Source of the DNA: Candidatus Hinthialibacter antarcticus
GTDB taxonomy: Bacteria > Hinthialibacterota > Hinthialibacteria > Hinthialibacterales > Hinthialibacteraceae
NCBI GenBank assembly: GCA_030765645.1
Contig: JAVCCE010000074.1
Span: forward strand, 1 to 41,550
DNA: 41,550 nucleotides
Direction of reading: 5' to 3'
Below are positions 6,323-13,259 of this stretch, one piece after another. The notes beneath the pieces are model-generated. The model was not told the DNA's origin. It did not search any database and worked only from the letters and a program-made list of their open reading frames with translations. How positions within the stretch are numbered: the stretch's first letter is position 1; the number at the start of each line of letters is the position of its first letter. Position numbers and translations under genes: made by a program.

Positions 6323-7786
6323 TCATTTTGCGTTCTGGTCATAAATACTATCAAAAATGCCTGCGTCTTGCTGGTTTGCACTGCCGCCGCCGAACTCACG
6401 TTCAGGGATGATAACCAGCGCACCCAGGCGGTTCTGGCCATTATCGCGGCGGTTATAGCCAATGATGATGGGGCGCCCGATGCGCCCGGTGACGGCGTTG
6501 CGTAAAATCAGCGAGTCTTTTTCACCGGAGGAAAAAGTGAACGGGGCTGCGCCAGTGGTCTTGTTCATTTCCACTCCAGTTCCTCCGCCCATTCCACCCA
6601 TCATCCCCGTGCCGCTTGAGGATTTGAATGAAACCGGCGCTCGAATGCCAATGCCCGACATGGGACGGTTTCCACCGCCCTGTTCGAATACGGACACATC
6701 CAGACGAAAGCCTTCATCCTGTCCGTCGGCGCTTTCCATCACCAGTTTCCAGTCGCCCAGCGGCGCCTCGACCGTCCCCGGCATTGAAGTATTACCGAAC
6801 CAATAGCCGGTCACATAGAGAGCATTACCAAGTAGGCTTTTCAGCGTCCCTTGGACATTCTGTGGAATTTCAATACGGCTCGGTTGCATCGTTTGAGAGG
6901 GTTCACGAGCTTCGATTTGGTCAACGGTAATTTTTAATCCGCCAAGTTGAACAATCTTATCTCTCAACCGGAGCGCTGCTCCTTTTTCAAACCCAACGCC
7001 GTATAGTTGATACGTTTTTTCATTAGGAGTACGGCTTAATCGGGTAATTTCAAATGCATCATCATTGAGAGTAAAAAGGTTCTCTATTTCTAACTCTTCC
7101 AATGCGGTTACCACCATGCTGAATTCTTCAACGACTTTGTCATCATTGTCAGAAAGCGCTTGGTTTTCAATCGCATACACCCGCACCGCCATGTCGGCGG
7201 TCTGGATCGGCTCCGGCGCAATGGGTTCTGTATCCAGCGTCCTCAAGACGTCTTCAAATAATTTGAAACCGCTTTCGTCGCCGACGACGATTAAACTGCG
7301 GTTGCTGGGGTGCATTGAGATATTCAACTTGCCGCTGAACAATTTTTGCATGATGGGCAAAATGGCTTCGACCGGGGCGTGTTGCATTTGAAATACCCGT
7401 ATCTGCACATTGGCGTCTTTCTCCCAGTCAATCGCGGGCAAATCAGGAACCGTACGTCCCCCATAAAAACTTTCTACGCCAAAACCGCCGCCGCCGCTAA
7501 ACCCACCTGAAGCAGTGCTGCGGCGATTTGAGGGTTCACTGCGTGGCAAGACATTACTCATCCGGTTCTGTCGCTGAACCTGTTGTTGTAATTGTTGAAT
7601 CTGTCTTTGTAGTTGCTGTCGGTCTTGAACCATATCTTCAACAGGGATTTCGCCAATTAGAGGGAGATCATCGTTTGCTTCTGGCTGGGCGAGTTCCTGC
7701 TCATAAACTTCCGCCTGCGACCAAACACCCGGCTGGATAGCAAGCATCGCGATAAGGCATACACTGAAATATCGAATCTTCATCAT
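6323..7786 (-). CDS. Secreted NolW/secretin-N-like protein lacking a secretin pore domain
   Basis: The 487-residue product has a signal peptide (cleavage near VWSQA, about residue 24) and a Gln-rich coiled coil at about 55-80. A Gly-rich linker (90-110) leads to a NolW/secretin-N-type module at about 128-190: VFQMQHAPVEAILPIMQKLF, then LIVVGDESGFKLFEDVLRTLD. The C-terminal 200 residues are unrecognised, with Gly/Met-rich MMGGMGGG near 398-406. No secretin beta-barrel signature is seen. It is third in a run after the sigma and anti-sigma genes, 18 bases from the latter, so it is probably controlled by that sigma factor. GAGGAG precedes two tandem ATG codons; either could be used. A periplasmic structural or assembly role is inferred. 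Confidence 0.65.
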   Translation of the reverse strand: MMKIRYFSVCLIAMLAIQPGVWSQAEVYEQELAQPEANDDLPLIGEIPVEDMVQDRQQLQRQIQQLQQQVQRQNRMSNVLPRSEPSNRRSTASGGFSGGGGFGVESFYGGRTVPDLPAIDWEKDANVQIRVFQMQHAPVEAILPIMQKLFSGKLNISMHPSNRSLIVVGDESGFKLFEDVLRTLDTEPIAPEPIQTADMAVRVYAIENQALSDNDDKVVEEFSMVVTALEELEIENLFTLNDDAFEITRLSRTPNEKTYQLYGVGFEKGAALRLRDKIVQLGGLKITVDQIEAREPSQTMQPSRIEIPQNVQGTLKSLLGNALYVTGYWFGNTSMPGTVEAPLGDWKLVMESADGQDEGFRLDVSVFEQGGGNRPMSGIGIRAPVSFKSSSGTGMMGGMGGGTGVEMNKTTGAAPFTFSSGEKDSLILRNAVTGRIGRPIIIGYNRRDNGQNRLGALVIIPEREFGGGSANQQDAGIFDSIYDQNAK

Positions 7787-7804
7787 AGAGTCTCCTCATT
7801 TGTT

Positions 7805-8377
7805 TTATAAATTCAGAACCACCTGAATGGCGCCATTTTCGCTGGTTCCGTGAATGACTTTCTTTTCACCCTTCGGATCACTGGAGTCGATCACCAGGAC
7901 GGGGTCTTCAATATTGGAATAGACCATATCGAGCGCCTCGCCGCGCACGGTTTGAAAGGCGTCGAACTGCTCAATGACAAGTGGATTGTTTACAGGTTGC
8001 ACTTCTAAAACAGGTTGTTGTCTGCTTTCTGATTTATGATCTTGTTGGGCGGGGGCGTTCATGGTGACGACGATGCCGCAGATCATGCCGATCACAAACA
8101 CCGACGAAGTCTTCCAGGCGGAATGAAGCAAGCCATAGTACCAAGGCGCGGCGTTGGGGCCGGCCTTCGCCCAGGCGGCCTCAAACTGCTCAACTTTTTC
8201 ATGTGGAGCCAGCGCGGGCGCCCCGGCCTCTCGCATTTGGTCGAGCGCTTCGCTCAACGCCTGGTATTGCGCCTGTAATTGGGGCGACGCCTGCAATTGC
8301 TCGCGCAGTTCCGCCGCGCGCGGAGAATCCGCCTCGTAATATAATGCGACGAAGTCTTCATCCGTGATTTTCTTCAT
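7805..8377 (-). CDS. Single-pass membrane protein, probable anti-sigma factor
   Basis: The 190-residue product has a soluble N-terminal helical region (1-85), one transmembrane segment (about 90-109, SSVFVIGMICGIVVTMNAPA) and an outer domain of about 80 residues. This topology, and the gene starting inside the 3' end of an ECF sigma gene, are standard for anti-sigma factors. The N-terminus lacks the HxxxCxxC zinc motif of the ZAS class. The 20-base overlap and the GAGGTGA sequence nine bases before the ATG support coupled translation. It is presumed to hold the sigma factor at the membrane until a signal; the signal is unknown. Function is inferred mainly from context. Confidence 0.65.
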   Translation of the reverse strand: MKKITDEDFVALYYEADSPRAAELREQLQASPQLQAQYQALSEALDQMREAGAPALAPHEKVEQFEAAWAKAGPNAAPWYYGLLHSAWKTSSVFVIGMICGIVVTMNAPAQQDHKSESRQQPVLEVQPVNNPLVIEQFDAFQTVRGEALDMVYSNIEDPVLVIDSSDPKGEKKVIHGTSENGAIQVVLNL

Positions 8378-8942
8378 GATGTTCCATCACCTCTTGATAC
8401 GGGGCCAACGCCTTGCGTAATACCCGCGCTGCCCTGTGGATATGCGTTTTGACTGTTCCTTCGGAGCATTGCAGCGCCTGCGCGATCTCGGCGTAGGCGG
8501 CCCCTTCATAATGCCGCAACGTAAATGCGGCCCGCTGCGCCTCTGACAGCAGCCCCAGGCAGGCGTGTACTTTCAACTCGAAGGCGTTTTCATCGGTCTG
8601 ACGCCGCGCTGATTCTGGTTGCTGAATGTTTTCAAAGACAAATTCATTGTCTGTCTCTTTTTTGCGCCGACGGCCTTGCTTGCGGTGCTCATCAATCGCG
8701 GCTCTCACGGCGATGGTCCGCGCCCAGGCGACGAAAGATTTGCTGCCGTCATAACGGGCGAGATTGCGAAAAATTTTGATCCAGGCTTCTTGAGAACCGT
8801 CTTTGGCGGACGCATGGTCAAGCAGCACACGGTAACAGACAGCAAAAATGCGGTCAGCGTACCGGTGATAGAGCTGCCCGGCGCTGGCTTGGTCGCCGTT
8901 CGCCGCAGCCCGCGCAAGAGTCGAATCGCTGCTTGTCTGCAT
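8358..8942 (-). CDS. RNA polymerase sigma factor, ECF subfamily
   Basis: The 194-residue product has sigma-70 region 2 at about 20-90 (LYHRYADRIFAVCYRVL, DGSQEAWIKIFRNLARYD, FVAWARTIAVRAAIDEHRK) and region 4 at about 125-180 (LLSEAQRAAFTLRHYEG, AEIAQALQCSEGTVKTHIHRA, the last a helix-turn-helix). Length is typical for ECF factors. The frame extends to a TTG at 8954, but the ATG at 8942 with GAGGGA just before it is preferred, although that spacing is short. It heads a minus-strand unit with the anti-sigma candidate and the NolW-like protein. It is divergent from rplM; the 282-base space probably holds both promoters. Confidence 0.93.
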   Translation of the reverse strand: MQTSSDSTLARAAANGDQASAGQLYHRYADRIFAVCYRVLLDHASAKDGSQEAWIKIFRNLARYDGSKSFVAWARTIAVRAAIDEHRKQGRRRKKETDNEFVFENIQQPESARRQTDENAFELKVHACLGLLSEAQRAAFTLRHYEGAAYAEIAQALQCSEGTVKTHIHRAARVLRKALAPYQEVMEHHEENHG

Positions 8943-9002
8943 TCCCTCAGTCAAACTGGTTTCTGATCAATTGAGAATCTCATTTCGCCTGTCACCCTTA
9001 AT

Positions 9003-9030
9003 GTACGCCCGATTGGGGGGACGGGTGTAC
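9003..9030 (+). promoter_or_regulatory. Inverted repeat between the sigma gene and rplM
   Basis: GTACGCCCG at 9003-9011 pairs with CGGGTGTAC at 9022-9030 (one G-U wobble in RNA) around a loop containing GGGGGG. It lies 61 bases upstream of the sigma start and 195 bases upstream of rplM. It could be an operator for either gene or a leader hairpin on the sigma transcript. No T run follows on either side, so it is not a typical terminator. Confidence 0.35.
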
Positions 9031-9091
9031 ACAAAATTTCATGGATACGAACAACTTTTTCATTTTTCTTTATTGATATGCTCGCTGAACG

Positions 9092-9120
9092 GCGACAATT
9101 ACCTGAGAAGTGAGTACAAT
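9092..9120 (+). promoter_or_regulatory. Candidate sigma-70 promoter of rplM-rpsI
   Basis: GCGACA at 9092-9097 (four of six matches to TTGACA) and TACAAT at 9115-9120 (five of six to TATAAT) are separated by 17 bases. Transcription would start near 9127, leaving a leader of about 98 bases before rplM. Confidence 0.5.
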
Positions 9121-9154
9121 TTCGTGATGAAATGAGCCTCAGTGCTCTAAATGC

Positions 9155-9173
9155 CTTGACGGGAGCCCGCAAG
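9155..9173 (+). promoter_or_regulatory. Hairpin in the rplM leader
   Basis: CTTG and CGGG (with one bulged A) pair with CCCG and CAAG around a two-base loop, and a TTTTT run follows about nine bases later. It lies in the predicted rplM leader. It may be a ribosomal-protein leader or a weak attenuator; this is inference from position and pairing only. Confidence 0.35.
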
Positions 9174-9224
9174 TCGGCTACTTTTTCCCTCTTGCGTGAC
9201 TTTTTACGGAAAATGGAATAGAAC

Positions 9225-9665
9225 ATGAAAAGCCATATAGCTACTCAAAAAGAGATTCAACAGGCACACAAAGTACACCTGATCGACGCGGAAGGCAAAG
9301 TGATGGGGCGCCTCGCCAGTGAAGTCGCGAGACTTCTAACTGGTAAGAATAAGCCTATTTACACGCCGTTTCTTGACACTGGCGACCACGTCATCATCAT
9401 CAACGCCGACAAAGTTCGCCTCACGGGCAACAAGTTGGAAGACAAGAACCATACCTATCACACCGGGTACCCGGGCGGACTGAAACAGTCTCCCTATCGC
9501 ATCGCGATGGCCGATAAGCCCGTGACCATGGTCACCAAGGCGATTTGGGGCATGTTGCCCAAAACGCGGTTGGGTCGCCAGATGTTGAAGAAACTGCGCG
9601 TCTACAAAGGCCCGCGACATCCCCATACCGGTCAAAAGCCGGTTCCTTTAGAAGTTAAAGCTTAG
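9225..9665 (+). CDS. rplM: Large ribosomal subunit protein uL13
   Basis: The 146-residue product is a full-length uL13, an early-assembly 50S protein. Family blocks are present: the DAxGKVMGRLAS motif near residues 22-33, ARLLTGKNKPIYTPFLDTGDHVIIINADKVRLTG in the middle, and the YPGGLK and MLPKTRLGRQMLKKLRVYKG signature towards the C-terminus. GGAATAGAAC precedes the ATG. It is co-transcribed with rpsI, 14 bases downstream, the usual bacterial pairing. A candidate promoter and leader hairpin lie upstream. Confidence 0.98.
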   Translation: MKSHIATQKEIQQAHKVHLIDAEGKVMGRLASEVARLLTGKNKPIYTPFLDTGDHVIIINADKVRLTGNKLEDKNHTYHTGYPGGLKQSPYRIAMADKPVTMVTKAIWGMLPKTRLGRQMLKKLRVYKGPRHPHTGQKPVPLEVKA

Positions 9666-9679
9666 GAGATTAGTGAACG

Positions 9680-10075
9680 ATGGGTGAATCCTACATTTCA
9701 TACGGCACAGGACGCCGCAAAACTTCGGTTGCGCGGGTTTATCTAAAAAACGGCTCCGGCGAAATTATCATCAATGGTCGCAAAGCGCCCAACTATTTGA
9801 TGCGTAAATCGTTGGAGATGATCGTCAATCAGCCCTTCGACGTCACCGAAACGGTGGGCAAGTTTGACGTATACGCCAACATCGGCGGCGGCGGACTCAG
9901 CGGTCAGGCGGGCGCGTTGCGCCACGGCATCGCCCGCGCACTTTGCGCGTTTGACAGCAAGTATCGCGCGTTCCTCAAAAAAGCAGGCCACCTGACCCGT
10001 GACCCGCGTATGGTCGAGCGTAAAAAATACGGTCAGCCCGGCGCCCGTAAGCGCTTCCAGTTCTCGAAACGCTAG
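9680..10075 (+). CDS. rpsI: Small ribosomal subunit protein uS9
   Basis: The 131-residue product is complete uS9. It shows the N-terminal [15 protein letters not shown] block, the [19 protein letters not shown] motif near residues 74-92, and the conserved basic tail ending [11 protein letters not shown], whose terminal Lys-Arg reaches the tRNA in the ribosomal P site. AGGAG lies 11 bases before the ATG. The operon with rplM ends at a strong terminator 26 bases downstream. Confidence 0.98.
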   Translation: MGESYISYGTGRRKTSVARVYLKNGSGEIIINGRKAPNYLMRKSLEMIVNQPFDVTETVGKFDVYANIGGGGLSGQAGALRHGIARALCAFDSKYRAFLKKAGHLTRDPRMVERKKYGQPGARKRFQFSKR

Positions 10076-10100
10076 AGCACGCCGACATACCTATACAGTC

Positions 10101-10135
10101 AAAACGGGACAAGCAATTCGCTTGTCCCGTTTTTG
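10101..10135 (+). terminator. Terminator of rplM-rpsI
   Basis: AAACGGGACAAGC pairs perfectly with GCTTGTCCCGTTT around the five-base loop AATTC, and further T residues follow. It begins 26 bases after the rpsI stop. Confidence 0.92.
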
Positions 10136-10183
10136 TTTGCACGAATTTTATTATGGTTCTTCCGTAAATTTGGATACTTTTTT

Positions 10184-10257
10184 TAGAGCGTTTGTCATAA
10201 ATATGTGCGGAAAGCACGCCCGTAGGGCTCAGCGATAGATACAGGTATGAAAACTCA
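10184..10257 (+). repeat. Dispersed repeat, family B, copy 3
   Basis: The blocks TAGAGCGTTT, AAAGC, GGGCTCAGCGATAGATACA and AAAACTCA align in order with 1776-1848. The copy sits inside the extended family A unit, and its length accounts for the extra 70 or so bases that this unit has compared with the one at 8-219. Confidence 0.65.
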
Positions 10258-10314
10258 AGCCGCACAGTATTCTGGCAACCACTATAAAAATTGAATTGAG
10301 ATTTCACTGCATGT

Positions 10315-10394
10315 GGCATGAGTACAACTCTGCTCGCTTCAGTGCGGGCTTTCAGGCCCTGATGCACAGGCGCTCCCAGAGTCGCACCCATGCC
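10315..10394 (-). repeat. Dispersed hairpin repeat, family A, copy 3
   Basis: This inverted copy reads, on the minus strand, GGCATGGGT, CTCTGGGAGCGCCTGTGCAT, GGGCCTGAAAGCCC, GCACTGAAGCGAGCAGAG, and a closing ACTCATGCC. The outer stem has one mismatch compared with copies 1 and 2. The flank TTGG.AAACCAAT.CAGGC is shared with copy 1. Confidence 0.85.
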
Positions 10395-10514
10395 TGAATT
10401 GGTTTGCCAATTTTTGATATGCAGGAGCCCGTTTCTGAATCAAAAAAATGACCATCCATCAATGCAAGAACTCACTTACCGGATGAACCTTTATTAAACC
10501 GAAACCCCACCTCC

Positions 10515-10560
10515 CCCAATAAAAAATGCCGCTGAAACCATATCGGCCCCAGCGGCATTG
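10515..10560 (-). terminator. Terminator of the phosphate transporter gene
   Basis: On the minus strand AATGCCGCTG pairs with CAGCGGCATT and is followed by a T run (TTTTTT, then ATTG). It begins 23 bases after the transporter stop. Confidence 0.88.
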
Positions 10561-10582
10561 AGTTGATTGGTGGATGGACGGT

Positions 10583-12166
10583 CTACATTTCTTCGGTGTC
10601 AGTATCGGAGGCAAAGCGTGTCGAGCCGGAATGGTTTGGGTCGGCCAACAGGCGTTGCTTGCGTTCATCGGCTTCTTGCTGCATGCGGTCTTCCTGGTCT
10701 TGGGCTTTGCGTTTCGCAATGCTGCGAACCGTTAAGTTGATTCCAAGCGCGATGAAGATGCCGAGGGTTCCAAGAACGCTAATCAGTTTCGCGGCAAGTC
10801 CGGTTGCGACGGCGGCAATGAGTGCTGACAAGAACCAGCAGGTCACAACCCAGACTGTCCGCCCCATTTTGAGTTGCGCATCGCCCCGGTGAAAAACGCG
10901 GTCAGCCCACCCGGTTGAAACGACCGCCGCAAACGAGACGTAGGTGGTAGAAACCGGCAGGCCGATTCCCGACGCGAACGCGATTACGCTGGCGGATACG
11001 GAAGTAATCACTGATGCGCGTAGGGCGTCATAGTGTTGAATTTTTGTCGCTTCTTCTATTGGCGCTTCGGGCGCCAGGGCTTCTTCTTCATGTTGTTTTG
11101 GAACAAACAACCCGGCGACTTTTATACACCATTTTGGCGCGTAGAGACGGACGATGTCTCCCTGGCTGCCTGTATTGACTTCTGAACGGGTGACGCGCTG
11201 GGCGTTGCGGGTGGTCATCCCGAGAAACAACAACACGCCGCAGCATAACAATAACCAAGCGGGGACATCAAGTTCCGGCGCCAGTTCACCGTGCTGTAGA
11301 ATCATAATCGCCGCCAAGCCGGGCGACGTGCAGTTCGCCAGGTCATTTTGTCCAAATGCGACAGCGATGGCCATCATTCCAATAATCGCCATGGTTGGGA
11401 ACAAGCGCAGCCGAAATTTATCGCCGCCAAAGTGCAAAACGACAACGGTGAGAAACGTCATCAATCCCCAAACCAAAATCATTACCAGAAGAAAACCCGA
11501 ATTACTGAGTACATCGAGCGTTTCGGAGCGGATCATTTTAATGAAAGATAAACTCTTCATCCCCTTAAAAACCATAAAATAGAGTAAGCCGGTCAGCAGC
11601 GCCCCGGCGATCCAAGGCCCGTGGAGTTTGATTCGCTCCATGTTCGTACAGTCTTTTCCCATGGCGCCGCGAAAGGCGCGTTGAATCAGAAATCCGGCGA
11701 TTCCGCTGACAAAGATCGAACACACAATGGCAAAGAGAACTTCAAGGCTTTTCGAGCCGCTGACCGAATCAAAGCCGCCTAGCATCAATCCGCCGCCCAA
11801 CAGCGAAAATACGAGGCCTGCCGTCGTGGAAATAGGCATTCCAAAAGCGGAAAATGAATAGAGCAAGACAGTATCAGTCAGATAAACGCCTAAATAAATC
11901 GCGAGCGCATCGGAGAGGGAGAGCGTTTCGGGAAGGAAGATGCCTTTGCGGGCGGTTTCCATGACGGGCGACGACGCCCAGGCGCCAATGATGACCGCAA
12001 GCCCCGCGAGGTAAACTGCGTTTCTGCGCTTGAGGACGCGGGCGCCAAACACGGCGTTGACGATATTGGCGGCGTCATTTCGCCCGACCTCAATCGTGTC
12101 CCAGATCAGCATTCCTACGGCAATCGTAACAGCAGTGATGACAAAAAACGATGGTTCAAATCCCAT
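10583..12166 (-). CDS. Inorganic phosphate transporter, PiT family
   Basis: The 527-residue integral membrane protein belongs to the PHO4/PiT cation-phosphate symporters. The first inverted-repeat signature, GRNDAANIVNAVFGARVL, is at residues 28-45. The second, FGQNDLANCTSPGLAA, is in the middle. The paired ISTTAG and PVSTTYVSFAAVVSTGWADR motifs are also present. About ten to twelve hydrophobic segments are visible, with a hydrophilic loop around 330-385 and a charged cytoplasmic C-terminus. AAGGAA precedes the ATG. It is transcribed alone, with no phoU-like partner next to it and no recognisable pho box. Transport of phosphate with H+ or Na+ is inferred from the family. Confidence 0.93.
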   Translation of the reverse strand: MGFEPSFFVITAVTIAVGMLIWDTIEVGRNDAANIVNAVFGARVLKRRNAVYLAGLAVIIGAWASSPVMETARKGIFLPETLSLSDALAIYLGVYLTDTVLLYSFSAFGMPISTTAGLVFSLLGGGLMLGGFDSVSGSKSLEVLFAIVCSIFVSGIAGFLIQRAFRGAMGKDCTNMERIKLHGPWIAGALLTGLLYFMVFKGMKSLSFIKMIRSETLDVLSNSGFLLVMILVWGLMTFLTVVVLHFGGDKFRLRLFPTMAIIGMMAIAVAFGQNDLANCTSPGLAAIMILQHGELAPELDVPAWLLLCCGVLLFLGMTTRNAQRVTRSEVNTGSQGDIVRLYAPKWCIKVAGLFVPKQHEEEALAPEAPIEEATKIQHYDALRASVITSVSASVIAFASGIGLPVSTTYVSFAAVVSTGWADRVFHRGDAQLKMGRTVWVVTCWFLSALIAAVATGLAAKLISVLGTLGIFIALGINLTVRSIAKRKAQDQEDRMQQEADERKQRLLADPNHSGSTRFASDTDTEEM

Positions 12167-12534
12167 GATGTTCCTTATAGTTCGAAGACTTCAGATAGCG
12201 GACTAATTTTTGGGGGGGCTCTAGATACAAAATCCCCAGTCTTGCTCATAACATAACAAAGTCCTAGCCTTGTTGGACAGGCCGTGGCATCATTTTAATG
12301 TAATTCTAACATTGAGGGGACAGCGACTAAATCGCCGCTCAAAATAATACTGCTCTATTGCCTGTTTTTCACTAATCTCGAAGCCCTAGCCCAGTTGCAA
12401 GCAGCCCCAGGGCTCAATCCGAATAGAATTCTATCTACCACTATAAAAAGTAGACAAGCGCTTTTTTTGCCCAATTGAAAGAATTTTCTTCTATATTCGT
12501 ATATAAACGTAACGCGAATTCGAAGGGAAAACTC
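12167..12534. other. Intergenic interval, divergent promoters expected
   Basis: This is a divergent spacer with no gene seen. An AGCCCT/AGGGCT inverted repeat spans about 12381-12415. A possible promoter for the gene at 12535 is TTGAAA at 12475-12480 with TATATA at 12500-12505; its 19-base spacing is long, so confidence is low. Confidence 0.4.
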
Positions 12535-13185
12535 ATGCGCAAACTCGCACCGTATAAAACCAAACGAGGCGCCATCGTCGCTCTGGATAACGGCGGTCGA
12601 TTTTATAATTTTCTGACACAGGCGGATGACGGCGAGATTTCTCCCGCTGAGTTAGGAAAAGCAGCAGGCGTTTTCTCAAGCCGTCAGCAGATGTTTCTTT
12701 ATCTTGAGATGGCCATCGCCGAACTCGACGACCAATCGGTGACGGACATTTTTAAGCATCTGTCGCCCGCTCTCAAAAATTCAGCGAAAAAATTTAGACC
12801 CGTTCACTACACGCCCGCCGAAGCCACAGCCAACGGCAAGCCGTCGAAATCCGCTATCGTGATTGGAACGCCAACATATATGGAATCTTGCTCCGATTTC
12901 GTTGGATTTATCTTTATTCCAATCAGCACGGGCAAAACCACCACCATGATGATGGTTCCAATTATCGACCAATATGATGTGTATGAAGTACGCGATCGGG
13001 CGACCGACCAGCAGTTTTTGCTGGCCCATACCAAGGGACAGAAGAAACTGGAGCCAGTCGAAACCCGCTTTGGCGGGGTCATCAAAAAACTTCAGGCGAA
13101 AAAAGGCAAACCCCAAAAGCATAAGGTCTTTCTCGAAACCCTCTACTACACCCCAAACCCCAAGAACCGCCGGGCGACTATTTAA
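12535..13185 (+). CDS. Hypothetical protein, 216 residues
   Basis: I do not recognise this family. The product is soluble: helical residues 30-95 (AELGKAAGVFSSRQQMFLYLEMAIAEL), a hydrophobic beta-rich middle (about 108-150, with IVIGTP and FVGFIFIPIS strands), and a Lys-rich basic C-terminus (about 180-216), which may bind nucleic acid or ribosomes. The open frame starts at 12475, but AAGGGA just before the ATG at 12535 decides the start. It is a single gene, convergent with ackA, and shares a short spacer containing the ackA terminator. Function unknown. Confidence 0.65.
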   Translation: MRKLAPYKTKRGAIVALDNGGRFYNFLTQADDGEISPAELGKAAGVFSSRQQMFLYLEMAIAELDDQSVTDIFKHLSPALKNSAKKFRPVHYTPAEATANGKPSKSAIVIGTPTYMESCSDFVGFIFIPISTGKTTTMMMVPIIDQYDVYEVRDRATDQQFLLAHTKGQKKLEPVETRFGGVIKKLQAKKGKPQKHKVFLETLYYTPNPKNRRATI

Positions 13186-13192
13186 AGTGGAC

Positions 13193-13227
13193 ATAAAAAT
13201 AGGGGCATAGCGTCGCGCCATGCCCCT
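13193..13227 (-). terminator. Terminator of pta-ackA
   Basis: On the minus strand AGGGGCAT pairs with ATGCCCCT around a GC-rich loop and is followed by ATTTTTATG. It lies between the convergent ackA and the 12535 gene. Confidence 0.8.
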
Positions 13228-13259
13228 GCGGTTTCAGTTATGTAAAAAAGCCGACTTCG

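Larger units (their letters stand above)
10076..10582. other. Intergenic interval with nested repeats and two terminators
   Basis: No gene is seen. The order is: rpsI terminator, a large family A unit in inverse orientation (about 10155-10440) with a family B repeat (10184-10257) inside it, then the terminator of the phosphate transporter gene on the minus strand. Confidence 0.7.

Noticed and set aside
51-10394. Family A repeats as a CRISPR array
   Set aside because: Copies are kilobases apart, in both orientations, and without regular spacers.
12167-12534. Riboswitch or phosphate-responsive operator upstream of the PiT gene
   Set aside because: No recognisable pho box or conserved riboswitch structure could be identified in the spacer.
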